Shown one piece after another: positions 40,538 to 49,846 of a DNA stretch of 64,000 nt. Position 1 is the first letter of the stretch. Every line of letters begins with the position of its first letter. The notes under the pieces are model-generated. The model had not been told where the DNA came from. It did not search any database and saw only the letters and a list, made by a program, of their open reading frames with translations. The position numbers and the translations under genes were made by a program. This stretch comes from Propionibacteriaceae bacterium. GTDB taxonomy: Bacteria > Actinomycetota > Actinomycetes > Propionibacteriales > Propionibacteriaceae. The stretch covers positions 1 to 64,000 of the forward strand of contig JAIRYW010000075.1 of NCBI GenBank assembly GCA_031267645.1, written 5' to 3'.

Positions 40538-41748
40538 AGAGAATCGAAACCAACTTGATTTATGACGTCGAGGGCTAGGCTCCTGATCTCTTCCAGAAGA
40601 TGTTCATCTCCTAATCCGACCGTCACCGTAGATTTGATCGGACGGAAGTTCTTCAAGGGGTTCGGCCTTTTCAGATCCGCGCCTATGGTTAGGGGTCCGA
40701 ACTCAACCGACAGAGGCCCGCTCCGCGACCACTCGACGCCAACGATCACATCACAGTCTCGTGGTCCATGCACACCAGCGCAAGCCTCTAGTAGCGATAA
40801 GGCTGACATGACGAACTTCTCTAAACGCCCGGTCTGGATTCGATCAGAGGAGACGGCGTCCTGGAATGAGTCCACTTGGCCGCTGATCGGGTTCGACAGG
40901 GTAATACCCCCATCGTCATGGACACTCAACTCCCCATCGTCGATCTTCGAAGAAGGCACGGTGCTCCAACGTCGCAAACCAGATCGCAGATCTCTTTGGG
41001 AGAAGTGCCACAGCGGCCACGGCGTTTGCCCGGGCTGCTGCCAGACACGCTGACCGACGCGCTCGGCCTCTGAGATGACGTCTCGGGCGGCGCTGCTTGA
41101 TCGGTGATTTGTCCGTATCGGTTGTCGGTGGCGGGCGACGAAAGTGGCCCAGGCTCTCTCCTCGGGCACCAGAGACTCAATCAATTCTTGATACATACTG
41201 TCCAAAGCGCCTTGGCTTTGACGTTGATCATCAAAACGCGCCCGGTACATCTGTTCGATCTGACGTTCTCTCATCCACACGGTGTGGGCACCGTTGCGGA
41301 TAGGAGCACCAAAGAAATCTTTATTGTATATCAAGTGAGGGCCGTCGAGGCTGGGATGAATTTCCACGATCAGCGCCCGCTTACCTTCCACATTGATTCG
41401 GTGGATTCCGAGGTTGAACACCGGAGGGCTGATTGCGGTAACGGCAACGGAGCGCAGAGCTTGCTCATGCTGCTCCGACACCTCAGCGACGCCAAAGAGG
41501 GAATCCGCTCTGCCGTCCTTCTCTTGAACACCGAATACCAGGAGACCGCCGCCCAAGTTGGCCATGGCGGCGACGTCTTTTGGAAAGTCGGTGCCGGACA
41601 GGCCCGTCAGCGGCGGTAGGTCGCGCTTCCAATCCAAATCGTCGGTCTCTGGGAGCTGTTCTTCAATGGCTTTGGCTAGCATCTCGCCGGTCAATGCCCC
41701 AGGTTGCCGGCCGAGAATGCGATGTAAGGCTGTGAACGAGTTCGTCAT
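40519..41748 (-). CDS. AlbA_2/Schlafen-type putative DNA-binding protein
   Basis: A 409-residue protein. The N-terminal 170 residues fit the AlbA_2 (divergent AAA-4 / Schlafen-like) domain: LDWKRDLPPLTG, FPKDVAAMANLGGGLLVFGV and, later, NGAHTVWMRERQIEQ. This domain occurs in regulators, defence proteins and Schlafen-related nucleases. The remaining 240 residues are not recognised. Base composition is clearly lower in GC than neighbours, indicating acquisition. A longer start at 41895 is in frame; the ATG at 41748 gives the better N-terminus. Confidence 0.75.
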   Translation of the reverse strand: MTNSFTALHRILGRQPGALTGEMLAKAIEEQLPETDDLDWKRDLPPLTGLSGTDFPKDVAAMANLGGGLLVFGVQEKDGRADSLFGVAEVSEQHEQALRSVAVTAISPPVFNLGIHRINVEGKRALIVEIHPSLDGPHLIYNKDFFGAPIRNGAHTVWMRERQIEQMYRARFDDQRQSQGALDSMYQELIESLVPEERAWATFVARHRQPIRTNHRSSSAARDVISEAERVGQRVWQQPGQTPWPLWHFSQRDLRSGLRRWSTVPSSKIDDGELSVHDDGGITLSNPISGQVDSFQDAVSSDRIQTGRLEKFVMSALSLLEACAGVHGPRDCDVIVGVEWSRSGPLSVEFGPLTIGADLKRPNPLKNFRPIKSTVTVGLGDEHLLEEIRSLALDVINQVGFDSLLTIPT

Positions 41749-41910
41749 GAGAGCAGTGTCTCGTATCGCTGTGACACGGCCTCGGATTGGCCGGGTCTGC
41801 CGGTTCTGGTTGGAACCGGGCCGGGGACCAACTTGAACGGTCCCAGTGACAGTCTGGATCTTCCACGGTTCTGCGTGGGGGCGGTCTCGGGTCAAGGCCA
41901 GGCGCTGCCC

Positions 41911-43266
41911 CTACTGGTTCAGCCGGAAGCTGGCCAGGATCGTCCGCATCAGGGAGTCGCTGTCGAAACCGGGGTGGAACTGCTCCAGATCGGACGACCA
42001 GGTCAGGCTGTACTGGTCCGGGCCGACTCGGAAGACCACGTCGCAGGAGCGGCTGGAGTCGGCGAAGTCGGCGCAGACGATCGAGTCCTCCTGGCCCGGG
42101 ATCAGGTCCAGACGCTCGACCGTGACGCTGGTCGCCTCCATCAATTCGAAGAACTGGATGGAATACGCCTCCAGCTCTTCCAAGCTGTCGCGATTCTCAG
42201 CGGCGGTCACGAAGACGCTCAGCTTGGCCAAATCCTCTGGATCGGTGATGTCAAGCTGCTGGCCGTTCTCTTGGGCGGTCCAGCCCTCGGGGACCGAGAC
42301 GTAGCCGTAGGGTGTTCCGCCCAAGCGTTGGGTCAGGTCGGCGGCGGGCTGGTCCGACTCCGTTCCGGAGCCGGTGGGCGGTCGGTCGGTCGGCAGCTCG
42401 ACTCCGCCGATCTGGATCTCGGTCCACAAGGTGGTGCGGGTGTAGTGGTAGTCCCGACCGTCGGACGCGGCGGTGAAGGTGTAGCCGGTGGCGACCTCGT
42501 ACCGCCGCAACCGGCCGTCGGAGTCGATCAGCGCTGTGACGACGGTGTCGTCGTCGATGAAGGCGGTGAAACTCTCGAACCAGTCTGCCTCCCGGGTGGC
42601 GGTCAGTTGGGGGCCGTCGATGACGAGCTCGACCATCCAAGCCTGGTCGGCCGGGGTGATGGCACGCGAACTCAGTTTCTCGACCAAGGAGTCGCTCAGG
42701 GGCATCAGCGCGCTCAGGAAGTATTCCTTCAAGATTTGGTCCTCGGTCCGAAGCCGCGAGCTGGAGCCGTCCTGATCGGGCGCCTGGGGGAAAGTGACCT
42801 GGTTGTGCTGTTCGCCGTCGGCGTAAGTGGAGACGATCTGGCTGTCGGTCCGTCGGGAAACGCCGTCCTTGATCACCTCCTCGGTGTGGTCCTCGCTGTA
42901 GACGACGCGCAAACCGGTTTGGTCCGACTGGGCCACGGCGACCGTGATGAGGTTGGTCTCGCCGGTGGAGGCGGAGTCGTCCTGCCTGATCGTGGTCTCG
43001 TGCCGCTCGATCTTGGCTCCGTAAGAGTCGGCCTGCTTCAGCGTCTGGTAGGCGCTGTGATAAAAGTCGACCGGGTCTGGTGGCGGGCCGGTCAGCGAGT
43101 CATCGGTCGGCCGGGGACCACACCCCGACAGAGCCAGCGCCAAAGCCACCAGAGCCGGGCCCAAACCGTGGGGCCAACGGTGCGGAACCGAGCCTGGGCG
43201 GTCCGGCCGAGGTGCCCCAGGCCGAGTCGGGTCTAGGTTGAGGGAATCGAAGGGCAGGGGGAGCAC
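41911..43266 (-). CDS. Putative secreted lipoprotein of unknown function
   Basis: A 451-residue lipoprotein: long N-region, hydrophobic stretch and lipobox LSGC (Cys near residue 49), then a largely beta-rich acidic domain. The first half has a pattern like LppX/LprAFG-type or LolA-like lipoproteins (repeated strands with alternating Tyr/Thr), but the resemblance is weak. A fragment of a related or identical sequence is found at 40181-40234, so this family has been copied locally. The ATG at 43266 gives an unusually long signal peptide; a later start is possible. Confidence 0.72.
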   Translation of the reverse strand: MLPLPFDSLNLDPTRPGAPRPDRPGSVPHRWPHGLGPALVALALALSGCGPRPTDDSLTGPPPDPVDFYHSAYQTLKQADSYGAKIERHETTIRQDDSASTGETNLITVAVAQSDQTGLRVVYSEDHTEEVIKDGVSRRTDSQIVSTYADGEQHNQVTFPQAPDQDGSSSRLRTEDQILKEYFLSALMPLSDSLVEKLSSRAITPADQAWMVELVIDGPQLTATREADWFESFTAFIDDDTVVTALIDSDGRLRRYEVATGYTFTAASDGRDYHYTRTTLWTEIQIGGVELPTDRPPTGSGTESDQPAADLTQRLGGTPYGYVSVPEGWTAQENGQQLDITDPEDLAKLSVFVTAAENRDSLEELEAYSIQFFELMEATSVTVERLDLIPGQEDSIVCADFADSSRSCDVVFRVGPDQYSLTWSSDLEQFHPGFDSDSLMRTILASFRLNQ

Positions 43267-43353
43267 GGGGAACCTCCGTCACGGATCGGACGGATCGATT
43301 TTAGCGCCGCCAGGCGGGCCGACGGCGGGCTCAGATCTGGCGCGCTCAGCCGG

Positions 43354-43881
43354 TCAGGCCGGGTCGGGGCGTTCCAGGACGAAGAAGAGCAGGTTGGCCC
43401 CCGGGGTGTTCTTCAGGTCCATCACGCCGAGCAAACTGTCTTGGTCGATCCGGCGGAAGCTGTCGATGACGGGGATGCGGTCGTAGACCATGGCGGCCGA
43501 GACCTGGCCGCGGTACTCCAGCGGGCGCAGACGGGCGTGGTAGCCCCGGGTCAGCAGGAAGGGCCGGGCCAGGTCGAAGGCGGACCGCATCAGGCCGGTC
43601 GGCAGCTGGGTGAGGGCCGGCCACATCGGCAGCAGGGACGGGTTGGCGGCGAACAGACTGCCGTCGGCCCGGGCGAAGATGGTGGGCTGGACCCGCTCGG
43701 GGTCGACGAAACGTTTGCCGTACCAACGGCAGGCCTCCAGCAGACCTTCCAGGGCGCAGCCGGTCCGCAGCTCACGGCCCCGCCACAGCCCGGTCAGCTG
43801 GTCGACCGCCACCGGCTCCAAGGAGTCGAACAGGGCCCAGGCCTCGGATTGGTCGGATTGGCCGCCACGCAAAAGATCCAT
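43354..43881 (-). CDS. GXWXG/DUF4334-domain protein
   Basis: A 175-residue cytoplasmic protein. The motif LTGLWRGRELRTG near residue 30 is the GXWXG signature and the C-terminal half, with YRGQVSAAMVYDRIPVIDSF and VLGVMDLK-like text, fits DUF4334; the two domains normally occur together, as here. Function is unknown; the fold is thought to be lipocalin-like. No tight neighbours. Confidence 0.8.
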   Translation of the reverse strand: MDLLRGGQSDQSEAWALFDSLEPVAVDQLTGLWRGRELRTGCALEGLLEACRWYGKRFVDPERVQPTIFARADGSLFAANPSLLPMWPALTQLPTGLMRSAFDLARPFLLTRGYHARLRPLEYRGQVSAAMVYDRIPVIDSFRRIDQDSLLGVMDLKNTPGANLLFFVLERPDPA

Positions 43882-43951
43882 GGGTCCAGCCTATGGCGCC
43901 GCCGGAGCGGGGCGAGAGATCTGGTCTCTTGTCACCCGCCGCCCCGGTCGA

Positions 43952-44133
43952 TGGATTCTGCGACTGCGCTGCGCTCCGCGCAGAATGACGGGGTCTCGGG
44001 CGCGTGACCGCGCACCCGAGCGGACGAGTTCCGTCGTTCTACGCGCCGGAATGACGGGGCGTCCGGGTGTGCGAGGACGCGACCGCACACCCAAAGGGAC
44101 GAGTCCCGTCATCCCGCGCAGTCGCAGGATCCA
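43952..44133. repeat. REP-like intergenic palindromic repeats
   Basis: The 319-bp gap 43882-44200 contains a 42-bp element at 43952-43993 with a GCGGAGCGCAGCG-type hairpin core, and a shorter 29-bp relative at 44105-44133 in the opposite orientation lacking the core. The first copy is 39/42 identical to the reverse complement of 61544-61585, inside the NRPS gene. Such elements are dispersed in many actinobacterial and other genomes. Nothing else is seen in the gap. Confidence 0.75.
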
Positions 44134-44200
44134 TCGCCGCTCCGTGGAGCGGCCGACTAGTGTCTTGGCCGGCAGGCCCTGGGGTCTTCTCCGGCCGACC

Positions 44201-45757
44201 TCACTCCTGGGGCCGCAGAGCGGCCAACTGGGTGAATAGATCCTGTTCCTTGAGGCCGACGTAGGCCGCCTTATAGGCCTGGAAGGTCTGGTCGTAGACC
44301 TTGACGTTGGCTTCGATCGGCTCGATCAGGGGGCCGAAGCTGACCATGCGCGCGACCGCCTGTTCCAAGTCGTCGACCAAACCGGCTCCCAGGGCGGCCA
44401 GGGCGGCGGCCCCCAGGACGGCGGCGTCGGGCACCTCCAGGGTGCGGATCTTGCGACCCATCACGTCGGCGATGATCTGGCGCCAGGCCGGCGACTTGGA
44501 GGCCCCGCCGGTGACGGTGATGGTGTCCTCCATCTCGACGCCGGCCGACATCATCGACTCCAAGATGTGGCGGGCCTCCAGGGTGATGCCCTCCATGACC
44601 GAGCGGACCATGTCCGCCTTGGTGTGGGTGTTGCGCAGACCGAGGAAGAAGCCGGTGGCGTTGGTGTCCCAGGTCGGGTAGCCGGAGCCGAACAAGGCGG
44701 AGTAGAACAGCACCCCGTTGGCGCCGGGCGGCGACTGGGTGACGTACTTCTGCTCCATCAGGACGTATGGGTCTTGGCCGGTCTTCTCGCCTTCCGCCAC
44801 CTCTTCGGGGCACAGGGTGTCGCGGGCCCAGCGGTAGCAGGTCGCGCCGGAGACTTGCGGGCCCTCGACCTCGAAGACGCCCAGCCGGGGGCTGGACGGG
44901 ATCATCATGCCGGTCAGAGCGGAGAAGTCGGGTTGGGCCAGGCCGACCGCCAGCAGGCCGAAGGTGCCGATGGTCAGCGACACGGCGCCGTCGCGGATGA
45001 CGCCGGCCCCCATGGCGGCCAATTGCTGGTCGCCCGAACCGGCCACCAGCTTGGTGCCGACCGCCAGGCCGGTCCGAGCCGCCACCTGCGGGCTGATGGC
45101 GCCGACCACCTGGCCGGGCCGGCAGGTGGGCGGGAACTTGGCCGGGTCGAAGCCGAGGGCCTGGGTCAGCTCCTCGGACCAGTCCAAGGTGCGGACGTCG
45201 AACAACCCGGTGACGGTGCCGTCCGAGATCTCGACCACGAAGTCGTCCGAGCCGAAGCCGTGCAGGATGAAGCTCTCGACGGTGGAGAACCACTTGGTGC
45301 GGGCGTAGGTCTCGGGCTCGTTCTTCATCACCCAGTAATACTTGGCGGCGGCGAAGATGTTGTACCCCGGCATGCCGGTGATCTGGTTGCGCCGCTCGGG
45401 CGAGATCTTGGCGTTGATCTCCTCCATGACGGCTTCGGCCCGTGAGTCCAGCCAGATGTACATCTTGTCGTCGATGACGTCCAGGGCGTCGTCCATCAGG
45501 CAGAAGCTGGAGCGGTTGACCGAGAAGCTGATGGCCTTGATCTGAGCCGGGTCCACCCCAGAGGAGGTGACGGCCTCTTGGACCGCGTCGAAGGTCAGAT
45601 CGAGCAGAAAACTGGCCGCGATCTCGACCCAGTTCGGCTTGGGTTCGCTCAGGGCGTACTCCCGGTAGCCCTGGCCCAGGGTGTGGCCGTCGAGGTCCAT
45701 CACCATGGCCTTGCAGCCGGTGGTGCCGACGTCGACGCCGACCACGCATTCAACCAT
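44201..45757 (-). CDS. FGGY-family carbohydrate kinase (xylulokinase-like)
   Basis: Phosphorylates a ketose or polyol with ATP. The 518-residue product has the phosphate-1 loop VGVDVGTTGCKAMV, the catalytic aspartate D243 in GSGDQQLAAMG, and the adenosine motif TGGASKSPAWRQIIADVMG. The WLDSRAEAVMEEI segment and overall length fit the xylulokinase/L-xylulose or autoinducer-kinase branch; the exact sugar cannot be read. The ATG at 45757 is better placed behind AAAGGAA than the ATG at 45763. A palindrome at 45908 links it by sequence to the RpiB/transketolase operon 2.5 kb away. Confidence 0.88.
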   Translation of the reverse strand: MVECVVGVDVGTTGCKAMVMDLDGHTLGQGYREYALSEPKPNWVEIAASFLLDLTFDAVQEAVTSSGVDPAQIKAISFSVNRSSFCLMDDALDVIDDKMYIWLDSRAEAVMEEINAKISPERRNQITGMPGYNIFAAAKYYWVMKNEPETYARTKWFSTVESFILHGFGSDDFVVEISDGTVTGLFDVRTLDWSEELTQALGFDPAKFPPTCRPGQVVGAISPQVAARTGLAVGTKLVAGSGDQQLAAMGAGVIRDGAVSLTIGTFGLLAVGLAQPDFSALTGMMIPSSPRLGVFEVEGPQVSGATCYRWARDTLCPEEVAEGEKTGQDPYVLMEQKYVTQSPPGANGVLFYSALFGSGYPTWDTNATGFFLGLRNTHTKADMVRSVMEGITLEARHILESMMSAGVEMEDTITVTGGASKSPAWRQIIADVMGRKIRTLEVPDAAVLGAAALAALGAGLVDDLEQAVARMVSFGPLIEPIEANVKVYDQTFQAYKAAYVGLKEQDLFTQLAALRPQE

Positions 45758-46159
45758 GTTCATTTCCTTTCCTGGGCCGCTGCTTGACCGATTTCGGTCC
45801 CCCGGCGTCATTGCCGCGGCGCGGAGCGAGCCATTGTTCGGACGGACCGGCGCGGACGGTGGCCGGACGGACTGCCCTGTCGCGTCCCCGATCGGTCGCC
45901 TGTCCGTACTGGTACGTACGAGCTTACGCCGTCGGCGCGCCGGAGGATAGGGCGGACGGCCGCCGGACCGAGAAACTTGGAAAGTCATATCACCTATCGG
46001 ATGTCCGGCGTAGTTCGCTGTCGAGGACCACGCCTTGGCTCCCACACTTGATCCAGACCGGCCTGATCGACCGCACAGACTTCGCCGCAATACCTCTGCC
46101 AGTCAGCTGGCACGGAATTTCACATATACGACTCGGGGATACGTAGATAAAGTTGGCGT
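45758..46159. promoter_or_regulatory. Divergent region between the sugar kinase and the restriction gene, with candidate GntR operator
   Basis: A 402-bp region without genes. ACTGGTACGTACGAGC (45908-45923), 150 bp upstream of the kinase start, contains the palindrome GTACGTAC and matches the sites at 32152 and 52158. From about 45950 onward GC content drops. TAGATA at 46144-46149, close to the restriction gene GTG, could be a -10 element of a leaderless transcript. Confidence 0.5.
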
Positions 46160-46816
46160 GTGCGCATCATCCACTGGGACACCCTGATCGATCGGACTGG
46201 CCAGGCAGGGTCCGACCGGTACTCCTTGACCTGGCAATTCGCCGAGATCGAGTCTCAGATCAACGAGGCCGTGAGATCAACGGTCTGGCCTCCTGGGGCT
46301 GACGCCTTCACGATATACCCGGAGAGCGGAAAAAAGCGCGGAGAAGGCAACGGTGTGAAGCCGATCAAGGAAGGTTTTGTATGTACTCTTCAAGGGATGG
46401 GTTGGGAGCTTGAGAAACGGGCTCCGCGGCGCAGCGGAATGAACGACGGCGAGAAGGGATCGCGCCCTGGAGCCTTCGATTGTCACAGAGTCATGGAGGG
46501 TGGCCTGACGCCTTTCGTCGTCGAGTGGGAGACGGGCAACGTCTCATCCAGCCACAGGTCAATCAACCGCATGGCCCTGGGCATACTCGACGGCTATGTG
46601 TCTGGTGGCGTATTGATTGTCCCTTCGAGAGCACTCGCTCAGTACCTGACAGACAGAATCGGTAACTCTCCAGAGTTGGAGCCGTACTTCAGGCTGTGGC
46701 AGAAATGGACACTTGCCGAAAATGCGTACCTGGCCGTCGTGACCGTCGAGCACGATGACGAGTCGACCGAGGTGCCGCGGATTCCCAAGGGAACTGACGG
46801 GCGCGCCCAGGGCTGA
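46160..46816 (+). CDS. Type II restriction endonuclease, BamHI/BglII-like
   Basis: A 218-residue nuclease. The active-site pattern is Asp in GAFDCHRVMEGG followed 15 and 17 residues later by the pair in VVEWETGN, a D-x(n)-E-x-E arrangement similar to that of BamHI. The following SSSHRSINRMALGILDGY also looks like this family. Recognition sequence is unknown. It is convergent with a DNA methyltransferase 17 bp away, which supports a restriction-modification pair. Lower GC and a GTG start without a clear ribosome site point to recent acquisition. Confidence 0.78.
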   Translation: MRIIHWDTLIDRTGQAGSDRYSLTWQFAEIESQINEAVRSTVWPPGADAFTIYPESGKKRGEGNGVKPIKEGFVCTLQGMGWELEKRAPRRSGMNDGEKGSRPGAFDCHRVMEGGLTPFVVEWETGNVSSSHRSINRMALGILDGYVSGGVLIVPSRALAQYLTDRIGNSPELEPYFRLWQKWTLAENAYLAVVTVEHDDESTEVPRIPKGTDGRAQG

Positions 46817-46833
46817 CGGCGGCCTGGACGGCG

Positions 46834-47817
46834 TCATTGGAACAATGTTACTTGGTGTTGACCGTCCTTCGGCTTCGAATGACCTGACTCTCGCTGCTTT
46901 CCGGCGTCTCCCCTGCCCGGAAGCTGCACAAGATTCTGCACTCCGGACAGGCGGTTGATGATCGGCTCGACATCTCCGAGTTCCACGCCGGTCCAATGCC
47001 GGTGCATCCTCTCCGCGACGGCGTAAGTCGTGCCGCTGCCGCCGAAGGGGTCAAACAGCCGGTCACCGGGCTCGCTGGCAATGGTGATGACCCGCTCAAG
47101 TAACTTCTCGCTGAGTTCGTTGGCTTCGCGATTCTTGGTGCTGCGGTGCCGTACGGGCGGGATATCCGTCCATACGTCAGTGAGGTTCAAGCCCTCTGGG
47201 TTCAGCTTGCTCCGGTGACCGCCGTAGTCCTTGATGTCACCGCCGCAGTGACGACATGTCGGGACCGGGACTCGCGGTCGAGTGAAGGAACGCGGCTTAC
47301 CCTTCGTGTAGTAGAGCATGCTGTAGTGGCTGGGGTACAGGCGTCCCGGAATCGGCAGTCCGAACTTGATATCGATGGCGACCCAGTGCCTGAACATCAT
47401 ACCGAGTTCACTCATAAAGGCTCCATTGAGCACGTTCCACCTGGGGATGTTGTAGAGGAAGAAAGCGCCGCCCGTGGAAAGCAGACGGACCCCTTCTTGG
47501 ATCCACTCCCGCGACCAGGCCACGTACTCGGCCTCGGCCTTCACGTCGTCGTAATGGGCGCCATACATCTTGCCTAGATTAAAAGGAGGGTCGGCGAACA
47601 TCAGATCCACGCTTTCGTCCGCCATCGTGGCCATGAGGTCGAGGCAATCACCTTGGTACAAAGTGCCCAGGGGTGTCTGGTAAGCGAGGCGTACGGTCGA
47701 CTCGGCGGGGAGCTCAGGCGCGACCACTGCTAGTGACACGGGTCTTCTCCAATCTGCGGCCTGTGCTGCGCCGCGCGTACCTCCAACGGCTGACACTCTA
47801 GGCCGGACCTCAGACAT
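46834..47817 (-). CDS. Type II DNA methyltransferase (N6-adenine or N4-cytosine, beta class)
   Basis: Protects host DNA from the neighbouring endonuclease. In the 327-residue product catalytic motif IV (MFADPPFN) precedes the AdoMet motif I (LFDPFGGSGTT), the beta-class order. DPPF fits N6-adenine or N4-cytosine methylation. A CRHCGGDIKDYGGH segment may bind zinc. The gene is convergent with the endonuclease; no controller (C) protein is evident. The N-terminal 40 residues before YQGDCLDLM may be partly non-conserved. Confidence 0.88.
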   Translation of the reverse strand: MSEVRPRVSAVGGTRGAAQAADWRRPVSLAVVAPELPAESTVRLAYQTPLGTLYQGDCLDLMATMADESVDLMFADPPFNLGKMYGAHYDDVKAEAEYVAWSREWIQEGVRLLSTGGAFFLYNIPRWNVLNGAFMSELGMMFRHWVAIDIKFGLPIPGRLYPSHYSMLYYTKGKPRSFTRPRVPVPTCRHCGGDIKDYGGHRSKLNPEGLNLTDVWTDIPPVRHRSTKNREANELSEKLLERVITIASEPGDRLFDPFGGSGTTYAVAERMHRHWTGVELGDVEPIINRLSGVQNLVQLPGRGDAGKQRESGHSKPKDGQHQVTLFQ

Positions 47818-47931
47818 TCTTGAGCCGGGAGTCAGGATGCCTCCCAGCAGTCCACGCCGATGATGTGGTGGTGCTGGAACTCCATGCGATGGACAACAAG
47901 GGCCAGGTGGAAGCCAGAACGAGTGTCTCAG

Positions 47932-48252
47932 TCACATCGCCACCGGCGCCTTCAGGAACGTCGGCCCCGCGAAGCGAGCGTCCCTCTCAGCGGCCTTGAC
48001 CATAGCTCCCAGCTTCCGGAGTCCTTCGTCCGTAACTTCGTAATAGCGGCGAGGAGGGCGGCTCCCCTGGACTGCTGACTGGTTCTCCCAGCCGTCCTCA
48101 AGCCATCCTTGGTTCAGCATCCGACTGAGGATGGGGTACAAGACCCCAGAGCGCACGCCGGTCTCCTTCGAGAGGTCGTAGCCCCAGTGCTTCGCCTTGG
48201 GCCGTGACACCAAGGCCTGCGCCACGGCCACAGATGAGTGAGTCATCTTCAT
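47932..48252 (-). CDS. PadR-family transcriptional regulator
   Basis: A 106-residue winged-helix repressor: HWGYDLSKETGVRSGVLYPILSRMLNQGWLE (family hallmark, shown in part as GVLYPILSRML) followed by RRYYEVTDEGLRKL. The start is ATG at 48252 (MKMTHSS); a second ATG follows two codons later. The palindrome CTATACATAG at 48261-48270 directly upstream is a candidate autoregulatory site. It sits between the methyltransferase and the HAD gene with no partner transporter, so its target is unclear. The 114 bp beyond its stop contain nothing convincing. Confidence 0.85.
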   Translation of the reverse strand: MKMTHSSVAVAQALVSRPKAKHWGYDLSKETGVRSGVLYPILSRMLNQGWLEDGWENQSAVQGSRPPRRYYEVTDEGLRKLGAMVKAAERDARFAGPTFLKAPVAM

Positions 48253-48325
48253 AACTAGAACTATACATAGGTAGGGCTGCTGACGGCACGCCGTCCGGGC
48301 CGCCACCAGCGGGGCCGGCCTCGGT

Positions 48326-48976
48326 TCAGACCACGATCTGGCGCAGCTGCCCGAAATCGTCGATGGTGGTGAGGCCCTCCTCGGCCGCGATGGCCTCGCG
48401 ACCGTAGCCGTAGGTGACTGCGATCGCGCGCAGGCCGGCGTTGCGGGCCGTGCCGATGTCGGTCATGGTGTCTCCCACCAGGAGGGCGCGCTCGGGGGCG
48501 ACGCCCAGACGGCCCAGGATCAACTCGACGCAGTAGGGGTCGGGCTTGGGCCGGACCATCTCGGTCATGCTGACGACTTGGTCGAAGCTGTCCTGTAGCC
48601 CGAGGTGGTCGAGCACCCGTTCGACGCCGGCCCGGGACTTGGCCGTCGCCACCCCCAGCTTGACCCGGGTCTTGAGATAGGCCAGGGTCTCGGCCACGTT
48701 GGGATAGAGGCTGGTCCCCCATTCGGCGTTGGCGTCGTAGTGGTCGGCGAAGGCGCGCAAAATGTCGTCGGTCTGATCGGCCCGATCAGGGCCCAGGACC
48801 TGACGCACCAGATTGCGCGCCCCGCCGCCGATGTTGCGCCGCACGAACTCTTGGCTGGGAGCCTCGAGGCCGACGGCGGTCATGGCCAGACCGACCGAAT
48901 GGGCGATGCCGGGCAAGGTGTCGACCATGGTGCCGTCCATGTCCAGGACGACCAGGTCGATCGGCTGGCCGGTCAT
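48326..48976 (-). CDS. HAD phosphatase, phosphoglycolate-phosphatase-like
   Basis: A 216-residue HAD-IA enzyme: motif I LDMDGTMVDT (nucleophile D12, acid D14), motif II TAKSRAGV, motif III lysine in RPKPDPYCVEL, motif IV VGDTMTDIGTA. It lies 3 bp after the DeoC-like gene, so in this operon it most likely dephosphorylates a small aldehyde or sugar phosphate made by the pathway, or clears a toxic by-product such as 2-phosphoglycolate. The substrate is not determined. Confidence 0.87.
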   Translation of the reverse strand: MTGQPIDLVVLDMDGTMVDTLPGIAHSVGLAMTAVGLEAPSQEFVRRNIGGGARNLVRQVLGPDRADQTDDILRAFADHYDANAEWGTSLYPNVAETLAYLKTRVKLGVATAKSRAGVERVLDHLGLQDSFDQVVSMTEMVRPKPDPYCVELILGRLGVAPERALLVGDTMTDIGTARNAGLRAIAVTYGYGREAIAAEEGLTTIDDFGQLRQIVV

Positions 48977-48979
48977 GGC

Positions 48980-49699
48980 TCAGCCCTCGCGCGCCGGCAC
49001 CAGGCCGATTTCACGCATGCTGTCGAGGGCGTTGATGATCTCGATGGCGGCCCGGGTGCCGATCAGGTCGGCCCCGGCCAGCAGGAAGGCGTAGGCGTTC
49101 TGCGGGCGGGGGAACTTGACCCCGGCCACCTTCAGCTTGACCGGCGTGCCGACCAGGGTCCGCTTCATGACCAGGAACTGGTCCATCGAGGGGCCTTCGA
49201 ATTGGCCGGTGGCGGTCTTGGCGTAGTCGCAGCCGACCTCGGCTATCAGTTCGCAGGCGGCCTTGATGTCGTCGTCGGCCAGGAAGCAGGTGTCCAAGAT
49301 GACCTTGGTCAGGGCGGGGCCGGCGGCGGCCTTGAATTCAGTCAACTCTTGCTTGACTAGATCGTAACGGCGGTCCTTCAGGGCCCCCAGGTTGAGCACG
49401 GTGTCGATCGTGCGGCAGCCCGCCTTGACGGCGAACTCGGTCTCGGCCGCCTTGATGGCCGAGGGCGCCACCCCGAAGGGGAAGGCGATGCCGGTGCCGG
49501 CCAGCACGTCGCTGCCGGCCAACTCCTCCAACACCACCGGCGTCCAATAGGGCGAGGCGGAGTAGAAGGCGGCGCAATTGTATTTGACCGCCTCACGGCA
49601 GCCCGCTCTGATGTCGGCTTCGGTGGTCTGCTTGGGCAGGACGGAGTGGTCGAAGCACTTGCCCAAGCTCCACTGGTCCATTTTCGCCAGATCGATCAT
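48980..49699 (-). CDS. DeoC-family aldolase
   Basis: A 239-residue class I aldolase of the deoxyribose-phosphate aldolase fold. The Schiff-base lysine is K161 in DYAKTATGQ, the second active-site lysine K190 in VKLKVAGVK, and the aspartate D99 in TIDTVLNLG. The loop after K190 (VAGVKFPRPQ) differs from the ASGGIR of true DeoC, so another short-chain aldose or keto substrate is plausible. It is separated from the transketolase genes by 147 bp, a gap that could contain its own promoter, and is followed closely by the HAD phosphatase. Confidence 0.83.
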   Translation of the reverse strand: MIDLAKMDQWSLGKCFDHSVLPKQTTEADIRAGCREAVKYNCAAFYSASPYWTPVVLEELAGSDVLAGTGIAFPFGVAPSAIKAAETEFAVKAGCRTIDTVLNLGALKDRRYDLVKQELTEFKAAAGPALTKVILDTCFLADDDIKAACELIAEVGCDYAKTATGQFEGPSMDQFLVMKRTLVGTPVKLKVAGVKFPRPQNAYAFLLAGADLIGTRAAIEIINALDSMREIGLVPAREG

Positions 49700-49846
49700 G
49701 GTCTGGTCCTCTCAATCGTGATACGACGGTGGCTCTCCATCGGGCCACCTCTGGTTGTTGGCGGGAACTGGGGCGGGACCCCGGCCGGAGACGGAGCCCG
49801 CGTGACACGGGGCCCGAGCCAGCCACGGCCGGGGCCCCGGGCGTCG

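Noticed and set aside
47820-47931. Short plus-strand stretch reading VVVLELHAMDNKGQVEART
   Set aside because: Could be the end of a decayed gene, but it is too short, has no start and no recognised family.
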